This document shows, piece by piece, positions 36,901 to 48,900 of a DNA stretch of 64,000 bases; the stretch's first letter is position 1; each line of letters begins with the position of its first letter. Origin of the DNA: Bombyx mori (Eukaryota > Arthropoda > Insecta > Lepidoptera > Bombycidae); contig NC_085116.1 in assembly GCF_030269925.1 (NCBI RefSeq), positions 2,666,001-2,730,000 of the forward strand, read 5' to 3'. The position numbers and the translations under genes are program-made. The notes beneath the pieces were generated by a model. It was not told where the DNA came from. It saw only the letters and a list, made by a program, of their open reading frames with translations, and made no database searches.

Positions 36901-39900
36901 CAAAGCCGCTGGATGTAACTTCTCGTGATCCTCCAAAAAGTCCACTGAAAAAAACTCAGTAAATGACCACCATTTTAATGAGATTCATCATTCATTCGGA
37001 GATATATTTCATCCCATATCATATCATCTCATTTCATTTAATTTCATCCCAGTTGATTAATGTCCCAAATTAATCATCTTCCTTTCATTTCATTTCACTC
37101 CATATTATCATTTTTCATAAAATATAGAATATAAAATAAAATAAGACATGACTGAAAGGTCTTAGTTACCAGGTCATAAAATCCGAGCGATAAAGAGATT
37201 TCAAGGGTGTGTGTGTGTTTTTTTTTCTTATTTTTTTTTGTATAGTGTAACACAAGCACAAATATGAGGGAAAGAACATGGCTTCTCGGATTGTCTCAAC
37301 AGGTTTATGAAATTCTTACATTTGATTTTATTTTTAGCGGCCCTTATAGGTTTGAGCTTGAAGTACAAGACTTGACCTTTATGGGCAAGATCCTTTAACT
37401 GGTCTGAATAGATAAAAAATAAATCTATCCAAGCTGACAAGTGATTATCGCGATTTTGGGCGGGAACGCGATGGCAAAAGTCGTGTGTGTGTGTTATTTT
37501 GTTATTTTTGTGTTTCTTCAGATTTGAACGTGTAACAACGGTAATAAAATGCATAAGTATGAGAAAATGATACAAAACCGCTGAAAGTCGCTTTTCGGGT
37601 TCTGCCTAAAAGTCAACTGAAATTTCATTAACTAAGCACAATTTTACCGAAACTTTATTTCATCTTATCTCATCTCGTTTTACTTCAATTTTATCCCTAC
37701 AGATTACAGTCTCAAATAAATCAACTTCATCTTATTCCGCTGCATATCTTTTTAGATAGACACACGTATGTATATATTGTAATAATTTAAGATTTTTATT
37801 AACTCTGGCAACAATAGCATGGTAAGAAGCTGATTGCCATATTGAAAAAACAAGGAAGAAGTAATAACCGCGTTGATCCCGCTGGTCTGCTGTCCCGCTT
37901 GTAGCGCCACCACCAGGAGCAGCGGCAGGCGCAGGGCAGGCTCCCGCGCCACCTGCAGCATCGAGTAGCGCTGGACGACGGACGCCGTGGCCGCTTCCTC
38001 ACGAAGAGTCTCCAGCTCTGACGCCAGCAGGCTCATTGAAACACCGCGGAGACGACTCAACTCTGTTAAGGAAGGTGAATTACCAAGCATCTGTACGGTT
38101 TCCCCGGTCATCGTTCTCGTCGAACCCGTCGCTTGTGACGAAGGGCTCGACGAGTAAATTAACCCTCAAACGAAGGGCTCGACGAGTAAATTAAGCCTCA
38201 GACACAGCCGACTGAGTTTCTCGCCGGATCTTCTCAGTGGATCGCGTTTCCGATCCGGTGGTAGATTCTGCGAAGCACTGCCCTTGCTATGGCCAGTGTT
38301 AGCAACACTCCGGTTTGAGACCCGTGAGCTCACCTACACTGAAATAGCCTCTCAAGACTATCATCATAGGTAGGGAAAAAAAAACGAAAATTAATTCTTT
38401 CGGCAGCGTTCGTGAGGGAAGGTAGTCGTGGACATGATTAGCGTGAGTCATTGCTTTCAAGTCTCTGTAAATGTGGGCTTAAAGTCAGGAGAATACCTAA
38501 GTGTTTATTTCTGTATTCTGGTTATTTGGTGATTTATTTCAGTTCGGTTGAATTAGAGATTGTTTGAGAATCACAAATTTTTTAGTGTTTAAATTGTTAT
38601 TTTTTTAAAGGCTTTTTCTTCTCAATCCTAAATATATCATAATATAAATAATGATATAAAAATTTACATGATTCATTCAGAAATTCACAGTACCTTCCAA
38701 AGCTTTTCCTTCGTCGCGTTTCATAACGTACAAGTACTTCGGGCTCTCCGGCAATATGAACAGTATGGGTAAACACACAATGACTAGAATCGCGTAAGCC
38801 CCTAGCAGATACGGCCAGTTGTCCGGGCCCCCTGTGGACCAATGTGGAACTTTAAGGGGGAATTAATTCGTAGCGTTTATACGAGAGATTTTGTAGGTAG
38901 GACAGTATTAAGTTGTCCCCGACAGTATTAACTTGGAACAGCTATCATTTAACGTGTTTTGCAGTAACATAACCTCTCTTTGAATTTTAATCAACAATAC
39001 TTTACAATTTGAAGTCGTCGTGGACTAAAGGATAAGACGTCCGGTGCATTCGTGTGTAGCGATGCAATGGTGTTCGAATCCCGCTGGCGAGTATCAATTT
39101 TTCTAATAAATTACGTACATATCAAATATTCACGATTGACTTCCACGGTGAAAAAATAACATCGTGTAATAAAAATCAAACTCGCAAAATTATAATTTGC
39201 ATAATTACTGGTGGTAGGACATCTTGTGAGTCCGCACGGGTAGGTACCACCACCCTGCCTATTTCTGCCGTGAAACAGTAATACGTTTCGGTTTGGAGGG
39301 TGGGGCAGCCGTTGTAACTATACTGAGACCTTAGAACTTATATCTCAAGGTGGGTGGCGGCATTTACGTTGTTGATGTCTATGGGCTCCAGTAACCATTT
39401 AACACCACATGGGCTGTGAGCTCGTCCACCCATCTATGCTTAAAAAAAAGTAAGGATTAACTCTGCTCCGATGAAGGCATCATCATCATCAACATCATGA
39501 TGGCAAGTGAAATAGACAATATAGGTATGACCTCAGTTGTCCATCTTCGAAATCCGAAGCTGGCCGCATCCAGTGAAGTGTTCCCATGGTGTAAAATCGC
39601 TGTTTTAGATCGTCCTCCCACGAGACGACAGCTGTGTGAGTCTCAGAATGGGCCCATGAAGCCATGGGAGCTGCAGTGACTTTATAATAATGTATTTATC
39701 CTCAAGGCAAAAAAGATAATTTCGGAAATGCCATTAGACTGCGAAAATACCCTGAAGAGAATCTCGTTAAGTTACCAGCTAATTGTTTGAAACTTACCCA
39801 ACAAAAAGTTCAATCCCATAACTTGCCCAACAAGAACACCCACGTTGACCCCCATGGGACACGCGACACCCATGGCTCCAGTTAGTCTGGGCGGCGCCAG

Positions 39901-42900
39901 CTCCGTCAGGTACATGGGAACTATGCTGGTAGTCAGACCTGGATAATGAAACAACTCATAATTTAGACTTATAGGATAAACACGAAGGCCGCACGGGTAG
40001 GTACCTCCACTCTATTTCTGCCAAAAAGCAGTGATAAATTTCGGCTTCAAGGGTGAGACAGAGGATATACAATTGAGACGTAGACCTCATGTCTCAAGGT
40101 GAGTGGCGGCTTCACGATGTTTCGGTAACCACTTAATCATTTAATCAATAAAATTATAAACAAGAAACCTTCTAGTCAACTGTTAAGGGGGCGTCCATTA
40201 ATTACGTGAGGCATTTTTGAGAATTTTTAGCCCACTTAGTTTCTCGCCGAATCTTCTCAGTGGGTCGCGATTCCGATCCGGGCGTAGCATCTTAGGCTAC
40301 CAGCCAACAGTTAGGAAAAAAAGAGAGAAAATTTCGATCCCCTCCCACCCTAGAACATCTTAAGTAATTAATGGCCGTCTAAGGAAGCAATCAGGAAGAC
40401 TATTTTAAATTAATGTGACTACTTAAGACTACTTGTAATGTAATAATACAAAAAAAAAACGGATTAATAAAAAAATATTATCCTTTAAAAAAACTTTCAC
40501 TTCTTTTATTTAGTTTGGATAAAGAATTAGTCACCTCACTGTACGTATACCGCCATCTAGTAGGAAAAAGCTGAACGAAATTGACATTTCGAGAATATCG
40601 ATTTTCGAGAAAGATCGTTTCGAATATTAATGTAAGTACTGGCTTCCAGAGAGATTACATGACTCTTAAACGAAAGCATAAAGCTCAAATTTAAACTTCG
40701 ATACGATAAGTGCTGTAAATATTGGAATAACAAAATCATTTGACATTAGTTTACGTCGATTGACTAGGTAATAGTTGCCTAAAAATAATATTGAACACGT
40801 ACCTCCGGCTAGACCGACTAAAAGTCTCCCGATTATAAGCATCTCCACTGAATTAGCCGTCCGGCATAGCAAGAAGAGCAAAGCTCCCGCGATCCATAGC
40901 GCCCCCGTAGCGATCGTTGCCATTTTTCTGGAAAAAAAAAGAAGAAAGATAAGCAAAAATGTATCAATTGACCACGAAATAATGAAATAAATAAAACCGT
41001 TTGACTAACTGTAATCTTTAAATCTGTTCTATTGCAATGTTTGACTTGTTCCTTGAGTTTAGCTTTTGTTAAAAATTGCATATGAAACATATGCTCTGAG
41101 TGTAAGTTGCAATGTTTGAGTTGCTCCTTGAGTTTAGCTTTTGTTAAGAAATTGTATATGAAACATATGCTCTGAGTGTTAGTTGCAATGTTTAACTTGT
41201 TCCTTGAGTTTAGCTTTTGTTAAGAAATTGTATATGAAACTATACTTACTGTATACTGTGTATGTAACTACACTGAGACCTTAGAACTGATATCTCAACG
41301 TGGGTAGCGCATTTACGTTGTAGATATCTATGGGCTTCAGTAACCACTTAACACCAGGTGGGCTGTGAACTCGTCCACCCATCTAAGCAATAAAAAAAAA
41401 CATATGATCTGAGTGTAAGTACAAATCGTTGTTAAAGATTGTTTAAACTTTAAAATTTCACGTTTGACCTCTTGACTAAAACTAGCGAGACGCTCGCCGC
41501 GACTTTTAACCCCTTCATGATTATTAAGAGATGTCTTTTCCCAAGCCCACTTACCTTCCGAGGCTATCAGCTAAGTACGAGCCAAGTATAGAGCCGGTAC
41601 ACCCGCCGACGATGAAGATAGACACCACCGAAGACCAAAGAACATTCATCCATTGCTCGTCCAGCACTACATCGTAACGGCTGATGAAACTTTCATTACA
41701 GAATTGTTTTATCACCTAGAATCAAAGAGCTATTTTTTTCTCAATTTCACCTAAATATTACATTTCTTTTCTCTATGAATTTTTGAATTGGTTGTTTAAC
41801 GCGAATTGCTATTTGCGATAACATCACAAATTCTGGTATTGGTATTGGTATTGTTACGCCGGTAGAGTAACGCCATCAATCTCTGAATAGTCGAACGAAT
41901 ATCGAAGGATCTAGTAGCGCCCAGAACGCTCGAGAAGTACAACGCCATCTATTGACAGATAGCGGAAACTATTACTAGAGATGTGTAGAATATTCTCGAT
42001 AATTCTAGGGATGAGGTATCGGCTATAAAAGCGTTGTAGAGATGGCACGCAGTCAGTCACTAATTGGAACTACTCGAAGCGAAACAGCTAACGGATCACC
42101 TGAAGCAAAGCGGAACAAGCGAATTGAGAGTTTTAAAGTGTTTGTTGAATATCTTAAAGTGTTTGTGAAGTGTTTAAGTGTTCTAAGTGTTGAATACAGT
42201 TTTTAAGTTGTACTTTGGTGAAATTTTATTTATCCCGAACCCCAGCGCGTAACAGTATATACTTATCCGTTACACGTTCCACTTCTATCTGCCAGGGCTA
42301 CGACATGTTCCTCTTCAAATAATAAATAAATCTATTGTTCGCTTTTCAATTAACTGGCAATTGGTTTCAAAGGCAGCATATTTTTTTGTCTTTAAACACA
42401 TTACACACAGTCCATCGCAATTCAGTAATTATCGATTCTACGGTAGTAGTTGGATAGGTAAATAAAAACTTGTAACTAAACCCGATTGCTTGTATAATTC
42501 CGTCGAAAATTACCTCAGCCGGTGTATTAACGACACCTATATTATATCCTACAGGGACGGATGATCCGATGGTGGTGATGACTCCGGCCAATATCAAATA
42601 AAACGACCACCCGGTGGCTGTGTACTCGTTCGTCTTAGTCCAATGCTGGTTCTCATTGAATACCTGAAAAATGCAGGTCGACACTAATTTATTAATGGGG
42701 TCTATAATATCACTTTTAGGTCGCAAGGTCCGTCGGTAAAGAGCAACTTGAGAGTTAGTAGACTTCTAGAGATTTATCATTTTAATTGAAAATAAACTTC
42801 TCCTCCAAAAACAAATGCCGTGTTACTTAAAACACACTCCAGTTTTTACAATCGATATTTAAGTTAAGACAACTCTAATTACACTCTGACAGTAAAGGAA

Positions 42901-45900
42901 AAGCAAAATAAAATCACTAATTACGATATTCATATTACTCTAATGCTGTCCTATTGAGGTTTGAAGCGTTCTGAACGGTAGTTTAAGGCTTGGATTGCAG
43001 ATGTCCATGAACCATAGTCACCATTTACGACCAAGAAAGATCTGACTATCTGCTAATATGTGCAACTTATATATATCGTTTACTAAGAACTGAAACGCAT
43101 TACTGCTTCACGGCAGAAATAGACAGGGTGGTGGTACCTACCCGTGCGGACTCACAAGACGTCCTACCACCAGTACAAGACGTCTCACCACCAGTTTTGG
43201 TGTTTTAGGACTCTTAGAAATAGATTCATCCTTAGCATCTTCGAATTCGCCTTTTCCAGAGTCTATTAAATATTGCGGCGCCTTAGTAAGAAAATTGAGA
43301 GAAATGGACATAATTATTTCAGGGCGCCGTGTAGGGCACCAGTAACCTACATGACAGTCAACGTGTTTAAGGTATATAATCAATTTATTTATTATAAAAA
43401 AAAGAACACAATATTCCTAACCTAAAAGTACATGTTTAATATGAAAACTAAAAACTATTTAAAAATAAAACCCTTTTATATATAACGCAAAGTTTATTGT
43501 ACTAAACTCGCTGTTTACATAAATCTAAATACGTACAGATATCGAATATCGTGTAACTAACTATGCACTTAACACCCTAAATATTAAGTTATTACAAAAT
43601 AATTGAGATCATGGTATATTATCAATGCCTTACATATGAATATTGTATGACTTACATGACTAGTAATTTTATTATCAAAAATACATTTTTGAATGTGTCA
43701 AATTCAGAATCAGAATCTTTGAATGTAAAGAATGTAAAGTACTTTATACTGAAATTACGAAAAATGTTAATACAGTCAAAATCTGTTATAACGACATCGA
43801 AGGGACTGCTCATATTCAGTCGTAAAAACCGATAGTCGTAACAACCGGTGATGCTTAATGTGTATCGTGCAAGTATGTACATACTGGTCATATAGCATTC
43901 AGCCGGGACCTTTGTTCTAGGTTATTATAACCGGCATGTTGTTCTAAACGATGTCGCAGTAAACGGTTTTAACTGTAATTACTTTAAATGGAACGTCATA
44001 AAACAGAAATGGCGACCTTTAAAATTTTCACTAGTGACTACTGTGGACGCGCGAGTTCATGTCCATCCTGAGGAATGCGGTAGTGCTGTGACCTAATTAA
44101 TTATGGTAATGTCGATAATAACTACCGATTTAGTCAACAGCTGTCCATTTGGTTTAATGTAACTTAAAGTAATTTTGCAATTTATGAAATAAAATAAATG
44201 AGTCGACTAGTATCAAAGCCGGCAATGTGACTTTTGGACAATTATTGGTAAATCAGAAAAACGCATTATTGACTTTGTATTCCATTGGCAGCCAGAAAAC
44301 TCTTCTGAACGACATCTTAGATAAATAACAGGTTAAGTATTAACCTTTATTTAATGCAGGTTTTGAACCGTATTCTTTGAAGGAGACGATTATATTCAAA
44401 TCAATCTGTATTGACATATCAATAACATTTTTTTGTTCAAATGCACAGATTGCCACCTTTGATAATAGACGACTCAAATGTGATAAGTAATTACTTGTTT
44501 ATTTCTAATAGAGAAAAATATTTTTAAATTCCAATTCAATCACTATCGAATGAAAAGACAACCGACAGATCAGAGTTGGAATCAGTATATATCTTTTTTC
44601 AATAGGTTTTTTTCTATCTGAACTTGTTGGAAGCGGAGTAGTCATGGTTAAATAACATAATAGCGTTAGCGTAAATTTTCGATATCGATAAACGCGCGTC
44701 ACAACCGTCACTCGGACACGGACAACACTCGACGTCAGACAAATGCGGGCAGGCGGGCGAAGGCGGGGCGAGCTGTCCCCGCGCGTCGCCTCTGGCCCCG
44801 ATAGACATGAACTCGCGCGCATACAGTAGGTGCATAAGCATTAGCCAAAATATGGGATGGAAGTTTATCAAAATGTTTTTTTTTAGGTAATATATTTCAT
44901 GCATCTACACACAGTACAATTTGCGAAAAGTTTATTTGATACATTTCGTTTAAACTATAATTATTTCGTAAAAATTGAAAGACTAGATTAGTTTTATAGA
45001 AAGAGACTAGATTAGTTTTAAAAAACATTATAGAAAAACACGGTGTTCCTAATATCGCTTCTAAAACTTCTTCTGGCAAACCGTTAGTAGCGCGTTCGCT
45101 CCATCGACGGCGCACGGAAAAACCGTGCACACGACGTAAATCGGCCAGTACGCGTTGCAAAGCCATCCGGTGAAGACGAAATACGTCAGAGCCAGGGATC
45201 CTCCGGCGTGTGTTGCTGCAGCTGAATTACTGATTCAAGGAATCATATTGATATCGACACGGCACACTGTGTATTCAACAAAATACGTCTCTAGAGCTCC
45301 TAAGCGTTCTAATGGCAACTGATTTTGGTATTTTCATTGAAATTATTAACCGGCTTCAAATTGAAAAGTTTCTCAATTTTTATTTGGCCACTTTTCTATT
45401 CTCCTATTTAAAAAAAAGAGTGAACCGAGAAATATTTGTCTGTTTCACTTATGTTTGAAGTTGCCTCAACTGATGCATGCAATGACCACTGAATGAAATG
45501 GTCAAAACACATTGTTACTATTATTCCCAAATCACAGCATATTTATTAATCACATGACTAGGGTCAAGTGTCCACTTTCGAATCACTTAGAGGGAGAAAA
45601 GATATTGATATTCAAAAACTTCTTACCACCAATGAACCATCAAGACATTGTTTCAATTAAAACGGATTGCAAGTGCACATGTTCGCAGATTTAGTGACAA
45701 TGATGCTATTCTTGAAAATGTCATTATTTAAACTAAAATTGCACATGAAATGATTTCATTATAAATGGTGAGAAGCATTTGAAGCGAAAGAGCTAATAAC
45801 TCAGATAGTTAATAGTGCGTTCATCACTTTTTCACACACCTTTGATTTATACAGGCCTTACAAATTTCCCAGCACTTTTTAGGGCTTGTTTTGAAACTTC

Positions 45901-48900
45901 GCAGCTATATATTATTATGTTATATTACGAACGGGATTTATAGTATAGATAGCAAAAGTGGTGTTTATAAGGCACTGTTCGAACACAAAATTTGAAGGCG
46001 GTTCAAAGCTTTTGCAATGGACATTGAAACAAACACCAAACTCACAAAATTTTCGGGGCTAAGTAACGACCCTACTCGTACCAGACAGTAGACCACCAAA
46101 AAAGCGTTTAGAAGCGGCCGTTGTAATGTTAATGACAAAAAGGATACATATTAGACAAACGAACGGGGTTGACATTGTTATTCCATACATGAAGTTCGCT
46201 AGCTCAAGTATTATGAGTGTTACAGATGATGCGAGCCCAATTTTGAACCTGCGAACATGCATTATTGTTACACAAAGCTGTTTCACCAAAACACCACACC
46301 AGTTACGTGTCTTAATAGTTCATTTCTTCGAATTAGGTCAACGAACCAAGGATGTTAATATGAAGATATGGGTATGGGATGCCGATCTCAAGCTACTGCT
46401 ATTACTTTTGCTGTCATCCGTCCGTAGTTGAGATACCTTCACTAATAATTATCCTTCACCCAAATTTCCATCTTAAATACTGGTAACAAGACGTTATAGA
46501 AACCCATATCTAAACAGTATGGGTGGCTATCACCCATACTGTAGACTACTATGGGCAAAACAGTAGACTTGAACTTTTAATGTCAAGTGACACAGGGATA
46601 TTTACATAGCGGTTTCTATGAGCCCTAACAAGGCGTCTGCCCCACACAATTGATTATAAAATGAACTACTTGGGCATAGCTTCATACTATTTTAAGATAA
46701 CGAAAAACCTTCAAGAACAAACAAGGTGAAAATTATTAAAAATAATATTTATGGTTCGAACCGGAGCTAACATTATACTTTGTTTTCATATTGTTAGAAA
46801 ACGATTTACGAATATGCTTCCATAAAAAGTAACTTTGAATGAATGAATGAAAATTCTTTATTGCACAAAATAGTGTACAAAGGCGAACTTAACGCCATGC
46901 AGGCATTCTCTTCCAGTTAACCCTCGTTGATGAAGTGAATGATTCAAGAAGTGTGTAGCTGTGATGAAGTTAATACATGGCGATAATTTAAAGAATTTTT
47001 ATTAAGAAGAATAATTTAAACTTTATTGAGAGTCTTTTTTAAAGTGATGTAAATTTTTATTTTTACTTCACTATCTCAAGTAAATAGACATGTGTATTCA
47101 ATATATATTATTTTAAATATGTAAATGATGTATATACAGTAAGAAAGAGAAAATTAAATAACCCATTCATTTATTTATTAGATGGGTAGACGAACTGACC
47201 CGGTTACCCGGTGTTCGATTGGTTACCAGAGCCCATAGACGTAAATGCCACCACCCTCCTTGAGACATGAGATCTAAGTCTCAGTTTTTATAGAACAACA
47301 GCTACCCCTCTTCATACCGAAACGCATTAATGCCTCACGAAATAAATCGGCGGTATATTTATGATAACAAATATAAAAACCATTGTAATTTTTATATTAA
47401 TTACAATTCTGAGTCAGTTAATAATAAACTAAAAATTTTAATTTTTTATTTATTTAATTAACTTTGTACGTAGTCGTATCCGGGCTAATCTACGAAAAAG
47501 TGGTTCCTGTCGCTCAGTCACCTAGGCCTTAGCTTAGCTAATCCTGAGAGGGTACAGTCACAGAGTACTAGCTTTCATACCACTTCGGAATCACCAGCGG
47601 GCAGAGTTCATTCCATAGCCTGATCGTACAATACGAGCGAATTAACCCACAGACACAGCCCACTGAGTTTCTCGCCGGATCTTCTCAGTGGGTCGCGTTT
47701 CCGATCCGGTGGTAGATTCCGCGAAGCACGGCTCTTGCTAGATTTCGTGTTTTTTTTTTGCTTAGATGGGTGGACGAACTCACGTCCACCTGGTGTTAAG
47801 TGGTTACTGGAGCCCATAGACGTCTACAACATAAATGCGCTACCCAGCTTGAGATATAAGTTCTAAGATCTCAGTATAGTTACAACGGCTGCCCTACCCT
47901 TCAGACCGAAACGCATTACTGCCTAACGGCAGAAATAGGTAGCAACAACGTCAGCTTTGAACCCCGTGAACTCACCTACTAGCTCGCTGAATCTAGAATA
48001 ATCCCTTGAGTTTAATAGAATAGGTAGGAAACACAACAAAAAAATCGTACACGTAAATATCTGGAAAGCCACTGCTAGGAGCCGCAACGGTTTCGGCTTT
48101 TTTTTATTGCCCTTATAGGCTGACGAGCATACAGCGCACCTGATGGTGAGTGGTTACCGTCGCCCATGGGCTTCAGCAATGGCAGGGGCAAAGCCAAGCC
48201 GCTGCCTACCGTTTTTTATTGCCCTTGACATGACATGAACTCTGCTCCGAGACCCATATCTGGCGCTTTAATTAAAAACTGTTTTTGTTACTTCATTATT
48301 TTATTACTTTTGATTTCGTCAAAAACAAATCTTACAATTTACGTACATAGGATCGATAAAGTTACGATAACCTTCCACCCGTTATGTTATCAAAACAATA
48401 AAACGAAAGGCCGCGATTACACGGACAATTAAATTTCATGACCGATATTGCGTGATTCAATTGGGGGCTTAGATAAGCTGTGATAGTTTTTTATGTATAT
48501 TTTATATAGTGGCCAAGAAAAAAAAAACAGATCAATACAACACAGTGACGTATATTGCCCCAATTGGATGTATGCCATACGCTTCTATAAATAAAAATAT
48601 TCACCCGTCATTATGTTCAAATAAAACTTAACTGGTTTTAAGAATATCCTGATGAATCCGAATGAATTGGTGCATTCGTGTTGCAGCGATGCACCGGTGT
48701 TCGAATCCCAGGCGGGTACCAATTTTTCTAATGAAATACGTACTTAACAATTGTTCACGATTGACTTCCACGGTGAAGGAATAACATCGTGTAATAAAAA
48801 TTAAACCCGCAAAATTACAATTTGCGTAGTTACTGGTGGTAGGACCTCTTGTGAGTCCGCGCGGGTAGGTACCCTGCCTATTTCTGCCGTGAAGCAGTAA

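Noticed and set aside
39014..39090. tRNA-like sequence
   Set aside because: It is the tRNA-derived head of a Bm1 SINE, not a gene with a complete cloverleaf; the same applies to the heads at 7468 and 10195.
46059..46289. 76-codon - strand hydrophobic ORF
   Set aside because: It has helix-like stretches but no recognisable family, splice partners or conservation evidence; considered as a partner of the orphan exon at 45082 and not supported.
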